Part shown: one piece after another, positions 1 through 7,072 of the stretch
How the letters are laid out: each line of letters begins with the position of its first letter
Position numbering within the stretch: position 1 is the first letter of the stretch
NCBI GenBank assembly: GCA_902497065.1
Contig: CABVDH010000035.1
Span: 1-14,085, forward strand
DNA from: an uncultured Collinsella sp.
GTDB taxonomy: Bacteria; Actinomycetota; Coriobacteriia; Coriobacteriales; Coriobacteriaceae
Length of the DNA stretch: 14,085 nucleotides
Direction of reading: 5' to 3'
The notes under the pieces: model-generated
The model's input: only the letters and a program-made list of their open reading frames with translations
What the model was told of the DNA's origin: nothing
The model's database searches: none
Program-made: the position numbers and the translations under genes

Positions 1-1016
1 GTGGTGTTGCCGGCAAATCCAGCGCCGGAAAGCCACGTGGAAAGGCCGGCGTAGTCCCAGGCGTCGAGGAGGGCATAGGCGGCCAAAACCACGAGTGCGC
101 CTATAAGTGCGCGAACGAGGTAATTGGTGATAAAGCGACCGTACAGGCTCTTGACGGTTCGAACCGACCAGGCAAAGAGGCGTGCCGCCAGACCGAAGAT
201 GATGGCGCTGATAACAACGATGACGACTGTCTTGGGCGTCATGGCGGGAACGCTGGCGATGACATTCGCCTCGTACTCGGTACCCAGGGCGAGTGATGTG
301 AAGTAGCCGGTAAACGAGGCGACTAAGCAGTAGATGCCCGCGGTGTAGTCGATCTTGCCGATAAAGCACATCTCCATGCCAAAGAAAGCTCCGGCAAGGG
401 GCGAGCCGAATACGGCGCCAAAGGCCGACGAGATGCCGGCGAGCATGAGGTCGTGGTGATCATGCTTTTTGAGGTGGGCGAGGCTCGAGATGTTGCTGGC
501 GATGGTGCCGCCAATCTGAACCGCGGCTCCCTCGCGACCGGCCGATCCGCCCGTTAGGTGCGTGAGCGTGGAGCAGACGAAGGTGAGGACGGCCATGCGC
601 ATATGGATGAGGCGTGTGCCCAGAGCGGAGTCGATGACCAGGTTGTTACCGCGTTTGGCGGCAAGACCGTGGTTTTTGTACACCCATGCGGTGGCAACGC
701 CCACAACGGGAAGCAGTGCGTAAATCCACGCATGGTGTTCGCGATAGTCGGTGGCGATATTCAACGAGGCCAAAAACGCCCAAGCGGCGACGCCCATGGC
801 GAGCGAGACGATGACGACGAGTACGAGCAACTTGGCGCTCGCGAGTAGGTTGCGGGCGTTGCGGCGCGTGTCGGCAGCCAAGAGCTGCTCGGAGCGGGTG
901 AGCTGATGCCTGCCTGCCATGATGACGTCGTTCAGGGAGAAAAAGCCGCCGTCGTCGAGCGGCTGGGAATGATCCTGAGCCTCGTTTGCGCTTTCGGGTT
1001 TGTCGTTATGAGCCAT
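1..1016 (-). CDS. ClC-family anion channel/antiporter, C-terminus outside window
   Basis: Membrane protein of the ClC family, moving chloride or a related anion, often in exchange for protons. The reading frame runs leftward from an ATG at 1016-1014, preceded on the minus strand by AAGAGGA, and leaves the window after 338 codons without a stop. A hydrophilic N-terminus of about 65 residues precedes the membrane part. The ClC gating motif GREG is at residues 160-163 within GGSAGREGAAVQIGG, and a second signature, FGSPLAGAFFGMEM, follows. At the anion-filter position, where chloride transporters usually have GSGIP, this protein has GNNLV (residues 123-127). From memory this resembles the fluoride-exporting CLC-F clade more than chloride transporters, but I cannot confirm it. 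It is divergent from moeA and has no evident link to molybdenum. Family certain; substrate not. Confidence 0.9.
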   Translation of the reverse strand, partial: MAHNDKPESANEAQDHSQPLDDGGFFSLNDVIMAGRHQLTRSEQLLAADTRRNARNLLASAKLLVLVVIVSLAMGVAAWAFLASLNIATDYREHHAWIYALLPVVGVATAWVYKNHGLAAKRGNNLVIDSALGTRLIHMRMAVLTFVCSTLTHLTGGSAGREGAAVQIGGTIASNISSLAHLKKHDHHDLMLAGISSAFGAVFGSPLAGAFFGMEMCFIGKIDYTAGIYCLVASFTGYFTSLALGTEYEANVIASVPAMTPKTVVIVVISAIIFGLAARLFAWSVRTVKSLYGRFITNYLVRALIGALVVLAAYALLDAWDYAGLSTWLSGAGFAGNT

Positions 1017-1045
1017 ACGTTCCTCTTTTAGGTTGCAACGCAAGC

Positions 1046-1051
1046 ATTATA
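1046..1051 (-). promoter_or_regulatory. Candidate -10 box of the ClC gene
   Basis: On the minus strand positions 1051 to 1046 read TATAAT, 29 bases upstream of the ClC start codon, giving a short leader. I see no convincing -35 element 16-18 bases further upstream, so this is a partial promoter call. Confidence 0.4.
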
Positions 1052-1163
1052 GAACGCGGTAAACGCGACGAGCCGGTGGGTTGGTTTCCATTCTGTTTCG
1101 CGGCCTGCAACCGACAGGTGTATTTGCGGGTACAGGCCGAGTCGCGGTTGTGCGACGGGGGAT

Positions 1164-1169
1164 TATACT
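1164..1169 (+). promoter_or_regulatory. Candidate -10 box of the moeA operon
   Basis: TATACT stands about 58 bases before the moeA start, in the divergent spacer (1017-1226) between the ClC gene and moeA. A matching -35 box is not obvious. No fluoride, molybdenum-cofactor or other riboswitch core is recognisable in this spacer by eye. Confidence 0.3.
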
Positions 1170-1226
1170 GAGACAAGCATAAAGAATCGGCGCCCCTGTT
1201 GTGCGCCGTGGCATTAAGAGGTGCAT

Positions 1227-2489
1227 ATGGCAGAGAAACTCATTCCGCTGGATGACGCACAGTCGATTGTCCTGTCGCACGTTGCTCCGACCGATCTCGT
1301 CGAGATTCCCGTGTGGCAGGCCGCCGGTCTTCCCCTGGCCGAGGACGCGGTGGCCGATATCGACATCTCGCCGTTTGCCAACAGCGCTATGGACGGATAT
1401 GCCGTGCGCGCCGTCGACCTCGCCAAAGCGTCCACTGATGCGCCCGTGACGCTTTCTGTCGTGGGGCACGAGGCCGCGGGTCATGTGTTTGGGGACGCAA
1501 TCGGCGCGGGCGAGACGGTCCGCATCATGACGGGCGCGCCGGTGCCCGAGGGTGCCGATGCCGTGGTGAAGTACGAGATCGTCGATGTGCTCGACGGTGA
1601 CGGCAACGAGGGCTCGCGTGTGAGGTTTTCGGCGCCGGCCAAGGTGGGGGAGAACGTTCGCTCTGCCGCCGAGGAGGCCCATGCCGGCGACGTCGTGATG
1701 CGTGCTGGCGAGGTTGTGACTCCGGCGGGCGCCGGCTTGCTGGCAAGTGCCGGATACGCGAGCGTGAAGGTGCACGCTGTCCCACGTGTGGGCATCATCT
1801 CGCTGGGCACGGAACTGGTCGCACCGAGCAAGGTACCGACGCGCGGTCAGATTCGCGATTCCAACTCCTCAGCGCTGATGGCCGAGGCACTCGATGCGGG
1901 AGCCGAGCCCGTGTTCTACGGCATTGCGCCCGATGATGAGCAGGCGATTGCCGAGCTGGTGCATCGTGCCGTGCTGGAGTGCGATTTTGTCATTACGAGC
2001 GGTGGCGCCTCGGCGGGTGATTACGATTTCGTGACGGCGCTCGTCCGGCGCGAGGGCGAGGTGCTGTTTGACCGCATCTCGATGCGTCCGGGCAAGGCCA
2101 TCACGTTTGGCTTGCTCGGGGGTAAGCCCTACCTGGGACTTTCAGGCAATCCTGCCGCGGCGTATGTGGGCTTTGAGATGCTCGCCCGCCCAGCGATTCG
2201 CAAGATGCGCGGCTTTGCCGAGGGTGCGCGTCCCGTGCAGCAGGCGACGCTCACACACGGCGTGAACAAGCGACAGCATCGCCGCTTCTTCGATCGCGCC
2301 ACGGTTTTGCGCGACCCCGAGACCGGTGAGTTGTTGGTGACCGAGGCTAAGACGCAGAATTCGGCGCTGCTTGGAACTATGCAGCGTGCGAACTGCCTGC
2401 TGTGCATTGACGAAGGGCCGTGCGAGCTCAAGGCGGGAGATGTCGTGGACGTTGTTCGCGTCGACCTGCCCGAGGGCGCCGTGTTGTAG
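1227..2489 (+). CDS. moeA: Molybdopterin molybdenumtransferase MoeA
   Basis: Inserts molybdate into adenylylated molybdopterin, the last common step of molybdenum cofactor synthesis in the cytoplasm. The product has 420 residues, close to the usual 400-420. Signature segments are ANSAMDGYAV (Met-Asp-Gly at 55-57) near the N-terminus, SGGASAGDYD (about 258-267) and LSGNPAAA (from 305) in the molybdopterin-binding domain, and a C-terminal beta domain. The start is the ATG at 1227, five bases after AAGAGG; a GTG two codons earlier overlaps that ribosome site and is less likely. The stop lies 10 bases before the next gene, which completes the MoeA/MogA pair, so the two are surely co-transcribed. 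Nothing looks damaged. Confidence 0.95.
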   Translation: MAEKLIPLDDAQSIVLSHVAPTDLVEIPVWQAAGLPLAEDAVADIDISPFANSAMDGYAVRAVDLAKASTDAPVTLSVVGHEAAGHVFGDAIGAGETVRIMTGAPVPEGADAVVKYEIVDVLDGDGNEGSRVRFSAPAKVGENVRSAAEEAHAGDVVMRAGEVVTPAGAGLLASAGYASVKVHAVPRVGIISLGTELVAPSKVPTRGQIRDSNSSALMAEALDAGAEPVFYGIAPDDEQAIAELVHRAVLECDFVITSGGASAGDYDFVTALVRREGEVLFDRISMRPGKAITFGLLGGKPYLGLSGNPAAAYVGFEMLARPAIRKMRGFAEGARPVQQATLTHGVNKRQHRRFFDRATVLRDPETGELLVTEAKTQNSALLGTMQRANCLLCIDEGPCELKAGDVVDVVRVDLPEGAVL

Positions 2490-2499
2490 GAGGAATGCT

Positions 2500-2979
2500 A
2501 TGGAGCTGAAGATATCGATCGTGACGTGCTCGGATACGCGCGATCTTGCCCAGGACGAGGCCGGAGCCGCACTCGAGGAACTTATCGAGGCGCAGGGCTG
2601 GACGGTCGCCTCACACGTGGTCGTGCGCGACGACGCCAGCGAGATCGGTGATTCCATTGTGGAAGCCGCCGATGAGTGTCACGCCAATGTCGTGCTCACC
2701 TGCGGCGGAACTGGGCTTTCGATGCGCGACGTGACACCCGAGGCGACGCGTGCCGTCTGCGACCGCGATGTGCCGGGTATTGCAGAGGCAATCCGTGCGT
2801 ACTCCATGACCAAGACGCGCCGCGCCATGCTCTCGCGCGCCGTGTGTATGCAGCGTGGGCATACGCTTGTCATCAACTTTCCGGGATCCACGAAAGCGGC
2901 CCGCGAAAGCTGGGAGGCCGTGAGCGATCAGCTGGAGCATGCGGCCCAAATGACGGTGGGCGGCGGACATACCAAATAA
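2500..2979 (+). CDS. mogA: Molybdopterin adenylyltransferase, MogA/MoaB family
   Basis: Activates molybdopterin by adenylylation ahead of molybdate insertion by MoeA. It has 159 residues, a single MoCF-binding domain. The conserved TCGGTG (67-72), followed by DVTPEAT, and the late NFPGSTKA (126-133) are the molybdopterin-binding motifs of the family. AGGAGG sits 6 bases before the ATG at 2500, and the gene follows moeA after 10 bases. MogA and MoaB proteins cannot be separated safely by eye; the symbol reflects role and context next to moeA. An intrinsic terminator follows 13 bases after the stop, so moeA-mogA looks like a closed two-gene unit. Confidence 0.9.
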   Translation: MELKISIVTCSDTRDLAQDEAGAALEELIEAQGWTVASHVVVRDDASEIGDSIVEAADECHANVVLTCGGTGLSMRDVTPEATRAVCDRDVPGIAEAIRAYSMTKTRRAMLSRAVCMQRGHTLVINFPGSTKAARESWEAVSDQLEHAAQMTVGGGHTK

Positions 2980-2992
2980 GCGGTTTACCTGC

Positions 2993-3029
2993 GGCGGGGC
3001 GACCTGAACGGCTGCTCCGCCTTTGTTTT
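2993..3029 (+). terminator. Intrinsic terminator after mogA
   Basis: A GC-rich hairpin pairs GGCGGGGCGACC (2993-3004) with GGCTGCTCCGCC (3010-3021) around a 5-base loop. There are wobble pairs and one mismatch in the upper stem. TTTGTTTT follows directly. It separates the moeA-mogA unit from modABC. Confidence 0.75.
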
Positions 3030-3069
3030 CCGCCGAAGCGACGCCGAGGTGCACGGCAACTCGAAACTA

Positions 3070-3111
3070 TATTCTCTAGCGAGAATAATTTCTCATTATC
3101 ATTATTCGCGC
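3070..3111. promoter_or_regulatory. Candidate operator: two overlapping inverted repeats upstream of modA
   Basis: This AT-rich patch stands out in a GC-rich window. TATTCTC (3070-3076) and GAGAATA (3081-3087) form a perfect 7-base inverted repeat around TAGC. Overlapping it, GCGAGAATAAT (3079-3089) and ATTATTCGCGC (3101-3111) match inverted at 10 of 11 positions. The two repeats share the GAGAATA arm, so they are alternatives. They lie upstream of and across the expected -35 region of the TATAAT at 3117. On the minus strand the patch contains TGATAAT, the half-site of Fur-family boxes; it does not look like the E. coli ModE box. A repressor or activator site for modABC is likely, its protein unknown. 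Confidence 0.5.
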
Positions 3112-3116
3112 GGAAG

Positions 3117-3122
3117 TATAAT
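3117..3122 (+). promoter_or_regulatory. -10 box of the modABC promoter
   Basis: A perfect TATAAT lies 60 bases before the modA start codon. The -35 position carries only CATTAT, far from consensus, and falls inside the inverted repeats. This suggests a promoter whose activity depends on the factor binding there. Confidence 0.6.
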
Positions 3123-3182
3123 CTAGTAACAGAATAAAGCCTGCGGCGGGGTGCCCGGGCATAGCGTTCGAAAGGGTTGAAT

Positions 3183-4058
3183 ATGTTCGATATGGTTTCA
3201 CGCCGCGGTTTTGTCTCGCTTTCTGCTGCCACTGCCGCCGGCCTTGGCCTTGCCGGCTGCTCGGGCAACAAGACGTCCGAGCCCGCTGGTTCCGATGCCG
3301 GCTCCGTCAAGTCTTCCTCTAAGAAGAAGGCTGTCGAGCTGCAGGTCTTTGCCGCTAACTCGCTCGAGAAAGCTCTGCCCGAGGTTCAGGAGCTCTACAC
3401 CGAGCAGATCGGCACCACGTTTGCCGACACGCAGTTTAAGGCGTCTGGCGACCTCGTCGAGCAGATGCGCGCCGGTGCCACGGTCGACGTGCTCATCACC
3501 GCTTCCAAGGGCACCATGGATGACGCTGAGACCGCCGAGCTCGTCGACGCCGGCACCCGTGAGGACATGTTCGTCAACGACCTCGTGATTATTCGCGCCG
3601 AGGGCTCCGACACCAAGGTTGAGGCCATCGCCGACGTCGCGAATCTGGATGGCAAGATTGCCATCGGCGACGCCAAGACCGTCCCCGCCGGCAAGTACGC
3701 CAACCAGGCCCTGGCCTCCGTGGGCCTCTACACCGGTACCGAGGGCGACGACGGCGAGTATGTGCCCGAGATCGCCGACAAGGTGGCCCTGGCCGACAAG
3801 GTCGGCACCGCTGCGTCTTACGTCTCTACAGGCGACTGCGTGGCCGGTTTTGTCTACAGCTCCGATATCTTCCGCTACGACGGCATCGAGGAAGCCTTCG
3901 TGTGCCCCGAGGATTCGCACAAACCCATCGTGTACCCGGGTGCCGTTGCCGAGAGCTCCGAGCACGCCGACGAGGCCAAGGCGTTCATCGACTTCTGTCT
4001 GACCAACAAGAAGGCTCAGAAGATTTGGGCTAAGTACGGCTTTGAGCTTTCCGAGTAG
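3183..4058 (+). CDS. modA: Molybdate ABC transporter substrate-binding lipoprotein ModA
   Basis: Extracytoplasmic receptor that captures molybdate (or tungstate) and hands it to the ModB permease. It has 291 residues. The N-terminus carries a twin-arginine-like SRRGF (6-10), a hydrophobic stretch and the lipobox LAGC with Cys26, so the mature protein is lipid-anchored and perhaps exported folded. A Ser/Lys-rich linker follows. Family signatures are FAANSLEKAL, DVLITASKGTMDD, VPAGKYANQAL and, near the end, PEDSHKPIVYPGAV with KAFIDFCL. The ATG at 3183 has GAAAGGG six bases upstream; a TTG two codons earlier would overlap that site. It is the first gene of modABC, behind the TATAAT and inverted repeats. 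Tungstate preference cannot be judged. Confidence 0.93.
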   Translation: MFDMVSRRGFVSLSAATAAGLGLAGCSGNKTSEPAGSDAGSVKSSSKKKAVELQVFAANSLEKALPEVQELYTEQIGTTFADTQFKASGDLVEQMRAGATVDVLITASKGTMDDAETAELVDAGTREDMFVNDLVIIRAEGSDTKVEAIADVANLDGKIAIGDAKTVPAGKYANQALASVGLYTGTEGDDGEYVPEIADKVALADKVGTAASYVSTGDCVAGFVYSSDIFRYDGIEEAFVCPEDSHKPIVYPGAVAESSEHADEAKAFIDFCLTNKKAQKIWAKYGFELSE

Positions 4059-4126
4059 TGCGGCTTGGCGCGATAATTCCATCGTTTTGTGTTTCACTCC
4101 GTCCTTGTATTCGCTTGGAGCTTTTC

Positions 4127-5569
4127 GTGCTTAATAGATTCCGCATGCTTGTCGCCTGTGCTTTGACCTTCGCGCTTTGCTGGGTGCCGGGATTTGCGTT
4201 TGCTGGGGACGCCGAGGACGGGGCCCAGGTTGCTGCGACCGCTCATGGGCTTTCCTATGGAATCGAGTGTTTTGAGCGGTTGGCGAAGGGGACCGCTCGT
4301 GCCATGGAGGGCCAGCCTGAGGGCTACCGGTTTCCCGTTGACGAGGATGTGGACCTTGTAGTGGCGCCTGCTGCCGATCGCGTTGTGGTGTGGATATCGC
4401 CCAAGGCGGTCGAGAAGTATGGATTGGATCCGCAGGACAACGAGTGCGTATCGGGTCTCAAGGCCCTCGTCTGTGAGCTCGACAGCGCAAACTGCATGGG
4501 AGGTGCGCAGCTAGGGGACGTTGATCTTCCTTGGTATGTCACGGCGGAAACAACGTTTGATGCCGGCGGGTATACCTATGGCTTTGACGAGCGCGGTGCG
4601 GATGGGGACCGCTATGTGGTGATTTCATCGGCCTCGGGTGATGCCAAGGGCGGAGCGCGTTGGCTTGATAGCGCTCAAATGGTAGAAGCATCGTCTGTCG
4701 TGATGCGGGATGAGCAGGGGCCCTTGACCTCTCTGGCTTCCTTTTTGGGCGACATCGACTATCGCCCGTTTTGGGTGTCCATAAAAACGAGTGGCCTTGC
4801 CCTGCTGATCTCCTTTGCGCTGGGCCTGTTCGCCGCGTGGAAGACTATGGGTACCTCGAGTCGCATCAAGGGCCTGCTCGATTCGGTCTTTACGGTTCCT
4901 ATGGTGCTGCCGCCCACGGTCTGCGGCTTTCTGCTCCTCATGCTGTTTGGCCGCTCGACCGGGGTGGGCCAGTGGCTCATCGCGCACGGCATCTCGATCG
5001 TCTTTACCTGGCCCGCGGCGGTGATCTCTGCCGTCGTCGTGTCGTTCCCGCTCGTCTATCGTACGGCGCTCGGAGCCTTCGAGAGCCTCGACACGCAGAT
5101 GCTCGATGCGGCGCGCACGCTGGGCTGGTCCGAGCGTCGCATCTTTACCAAGCTTATGATGCCGCTCGGCTGGCCCTCGATTGCCGCCGGCACGGTGCTT
5201 GCCTTTGCCCGCGCGATGGGCGAGTTTGGCTGCACCCTGTTCTTTGCGGGCAACTACGCTGGTATTACGCAGACCATTCCCATCGCCATCTACTTTGAGT
5301 GGATGGGCGGCAACACGTCCGTGGCCCTCTTTTGGGTCGTCGTCGTAATCGCCTTTAGCTTCTTGGTCATCCTGTTTATCAACATGTACACCGCTCATTC
5401 GCAAAAGTATCGCAAGCGGGGCCTTTCCCGTGCGGAGCGCAAACAGGCCAAAGATCTCGCCGGACAGGGCGATTCGCTCGACCCGTCGGGCGGCGATGCC
5501 TTGCGTATCGATCGCGAGGCGCTGGCCGAGCTCATGCGCGATGATGCCGCTTTGCAGGGAGGTCGATAG
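4127..5569 (+). CDS. modB: Molybdate ABC transporter permease ModB with extra secreted N-terminal domain
   Basis: Membrane permease passing molybdate from ModA through the inner membrane. The C-terminal half is typical ModB: membrane segments from about residue 214, the P..MVLPPTVCGFLLL segment, and the EAA loop DAARTLGWSERRIFTKL that docks on ModC. The protein is 480 residues, about twice the usual length. A signal-like hydrophobic segment (about 7-25) is followed by roughly 185 extracytoplasmic residues that I do not recognise, with three or four cysteines, and the C-terminus has a charged cytoplasmic tail of about 58 residues. I chose GTG at 4127 because TTGGAG ends six bases before it; GTG at 4058 (overlapping the modA stop) would add an implausible leader, and ATG at 4145 is a later option. 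Permease identity is firm; the N-terminal function is unknown. Confidence 0.85.
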   Translation: MLNRFRMLVACALTFALCWVPGFAFAGDAEDGAQVAATAHGLSYGIECFERLAKGTARAMEGQPEGYRFPVDEDVDLVVAPAADRVVVWISPKAVEKYGLDPQDNECVSGLKALVCELDSANCMGGAQLGDVDLPWYVTAETTFDAGGYTYGFDERGADGDRYVVISSASGDAKGGARWLDSAQMVEASSVVMRDEQGPLTSLASFLGDIDYRPFWVSIKTSGLALLISFALGLFAAWKTMGTSSRIKGLLDSVFTVPMVLPPTVCGFLLLMLFGRSTGVGQWLIAHGISIVFTWPAAVISAVVVSFPLVYRTALGAFESLDTQMLDAARTLGWSERRIFTKLMMPLGWPSIAAGTVLAFARAMGEFGCTLFFAGNYAGITQTIPIAIYFEWMGGNTSVALFWVVVVIAFSFLVILFINMYTAHSQKYRKRGLSRAERKQAKDLAGQGDSLDPSGGDALRIDREALAELMRDDAALQGGR

Positions 5570-5572
5570 GCC

Positions 5573-6643
5573 ATGTCGCTCGTTCTGGATATCAAAAAGC
5601 GCTATCCCGGGTTTATGCTCGACATGCAGCTTGAGGCCGACGAGGAGCGCGTAGCGCTGCTGGGCGCCTCGGGTTGCGGCAAGAGCTGTACGCTGCGCTG
5701 CATTGCCGGTGTGGAGATGCCTGACGAGGGCAAGATCGTCGTCAACGGCGTGACCTTTTTTGACTCGGCGGCGGGCATCAACCTGTCGCCTCAGGAGCGC
5801 AAATGCGCTCTGCTGTTCCAAAATTATCAGTTGTTTCCCAACATGACGGTGGCCGATAACGTATGCGCCGGTGTAAAGGATGCGGGCGACGCCACGGCGC
5901 GTAAAAAGCTTGCCGAGCGCTACCTGGGCATTTTTGGCCTGGCCGACTTTGCCGACCGCTATCCCGCGCGCCTCTCGGGCGGCCAGCAGCAGCGTGTGGC
6001 GCTTGCCCGCATGGTAGCGGCGCATCCGGGCATCTTTATGTTCGACGAGCCCATGAGCGCGCTCGATTCCTATCTTAAGAGCGCGCTCGAACAGAACATG
6101 CTCGACCTGTTCGAAGTATGCAACCGCACCGTGCTCTACGTGAGCCACGACATCGACGAAGCGTGCCGCTTGTGCCAGCGTATCTGCGTGATGCACGACG
6201 GGCATGTTGAGGAGGTCGGCTCCATCGAGGACGTGGTTCGCCGCCCACAGACGCTGGCGGCGCTGCGCCTGACGGGGTGCAAGAACACAAGCCGCGCACA
6301 AAAGATCGGGCCCGAAGAAGTTGAGGCCCTCGACTGGGGCATGACCTTTAACGTGGGCCGCGAGGTTCCCGATAATGTGGCGTACCTGGGCATTCGCGCG
6401 AGTTACTTCCATGTTGATAACCGTACCGAGCGGGGTCGCAACAGTTACGACTTGCATGTGGCCCGTGTGAGCGATTCACGCTTTGAGCGCCTGGTGCTGC
6501 TGGACGTGCCGCGTGCTGATGCGCCCACGCGTCTGCAGTGGAAGGTCAACAAGGTGGGCATGCCTGTCGACGAGCTGCCGCAGGCAGGCGAGACACTGCG
6601 CATGCACTTCGATGCGAGTAAGATCCATTTGGTTTGTCGATAG
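5573..6643 (+). CDS. modC: Molybdate ABC transporter ATP-binding protein ModC
   Basis: ATPase driving molybdate import. The product has 356 residues. Walker A is GASGCGKS (31-38), the ABC signature LSGGQ is at 134-138, Walker B IFMFDEP at 154-160 with SALD after it, and the switch histidine is His192 (SHD). Beyond about residue 235 an accessory domain contains NVAYLGIR, typical of the TOBE/MOP region that senses oxyanions in ModC proteins. The segment TGCKNTS at the domain junction is also seen in anaerobe ModC. The ATG lies 3 bases after the modB stop with GGAGG inside the end of modB, so the two are translationally linked. A strong terminator follows. Confidence 0.93.
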   Translation: MSLVLDIKKRYPGFMLDMQLEADEERVALLGASGCGKSCTLRCIAGVEMPDEGKIVVNGVTFFDSAAGINLSPQERKCALLFQNYQLFPNMTVADNVCAGVKDAGDATARKKLAERYLGIFGLADFADRYPARLSGGQQQRVALARMVAAHPGIFMFDEPMSALDSYLKSALEQNMLDLFEVCNRTVLYVSHDIDEACRLCQRICVMHDGHVEEVGSIEDVVRRPQTLAALRLTGCKNTSRAQKIGPEEVEALDWGMTFNVGREVPDNVAYLGIRASYFHVDNRTERGRNSYDLHVARVSDSRFERLVLLDVPRADAPTRLQWKVNKVGMPVDELPQAGETLRMHFDASKIHLVCR

Positions 6644-6654
6644 CGCCGGGTAAT

Positions 6655-6690
6655 GCCGTCGGGGATATAAGCCTCGGCGGCTTTGTCTTG
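6655..6690 (+). terminator. Intrinsic terminator after modC
   Basis: GCCGTCGGGG (6655-6664) pairs with CCTCGGCGGC (6672-6681) over ten positions, two of them wobble pairs, around loop ATATAAG. TTTGTCTTG follows. It ends the modABC unit 11 bases after the stop codon. Confidence 0.8.
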
Positions 6691-7072
6691 TCGCTCGCCG
6701 AATGAGGGATGATAAACCCCTATCAATCGAGATACTTATTTATTAAACGACGGTACACGACGCTGTCGTACGAATGTCAACGGTGTTCGCATAGTCGATG
6801 GCCGTTGATATAGTTGACCTCAACTTGTAAAGGAGGGTGCGCACATGCCGCAGACGACATACATTCGCCGCGTTGCCGCGCGTGCCCTATATATGGCCCG
6901 GAGTCGCATATGAGCAGGTATGTTCACGGCTCCGGGAGAGACGACGCACAATTAAATAATCGACCGCAAAGCAGGTTCCCTAAAATTCCGGGTTTGAGCA
7001 CGGCCGGGCAATCGCCGTCCGTCGTGCATCGATACCGCTGTTATCCGTTTTTGGTTCGAGAGGGGAACCGTC
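6691..7072 (+). promoter_or_regulatory. Leader region upstream of the double-cubane reductase genes
   Basis: About 380 bases between the modC terminator and the next large gene. It begins AT-rich (around 6710-6750). It holds four copies of TCAAC or its complement within 6777-6824, a 22-codon ORF with a strong ribosome site (6845-6913), and a hairpin pairing CCCGGAG (6897-6903) with CTCCGGG (6930-6936) that overlaps the end of that ORF. I recognise no known riboswitch. TAAAAT at 6981-6986 might be a -10 box, without a good -35. The layout suggests regulated transcription or attenuation, but no mechanism is proven. Confidence 0.4.
6845..6913 (+). CDS. Possible 22-residue leader peptide
   Basis: An ATG at 6845 stands seven bases after AAAGGAGGG, the best Shine-Dalgarno in the window, and opens a 22-codon frame ending in TGA at 6911. 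The peptide is basic (five Arg) and resembles nothing I know. A 7-base-pair hairpin (6897-6936) spans its last codons, as in a translation-coupled attenuator. It shares the frame of the reductase gene at 7073 but is separated by stops. If the TGA were read as selenocysteine, the frame would run on only to TAA at 6953, which I consider unlikely. Real translation is unproven. Confidence 0.35.
   Translation: MPQTTYIRRVAARALYMARSRI

Noticed and set aside
124..848. Two small + strand frames (124-306, 558-848)
   Set aside because: Both are antisense to the ClC gene, whose minus-strand frame has unmistakable channel motifs.
1017..1226. Fluoride (crcB) riboswitch upstream of the ClC gene
   Set aside because: The conserved core strings of that motif are not visible on either strand of the spacer.
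3198..4097. A 299-codon minus-strand frame
   Set aside because: Shadow of modA with a Gly/Leu/Val/Asp-rich composition produced by reading its codons backwards.
4625..6457. A 610-codon open frame on the minus strand
   Set aside because: It lies antisense to modB and modC, which have clear family motifs. GC-rich codons leave such shadow frames; its protein shows no recognisable domain.
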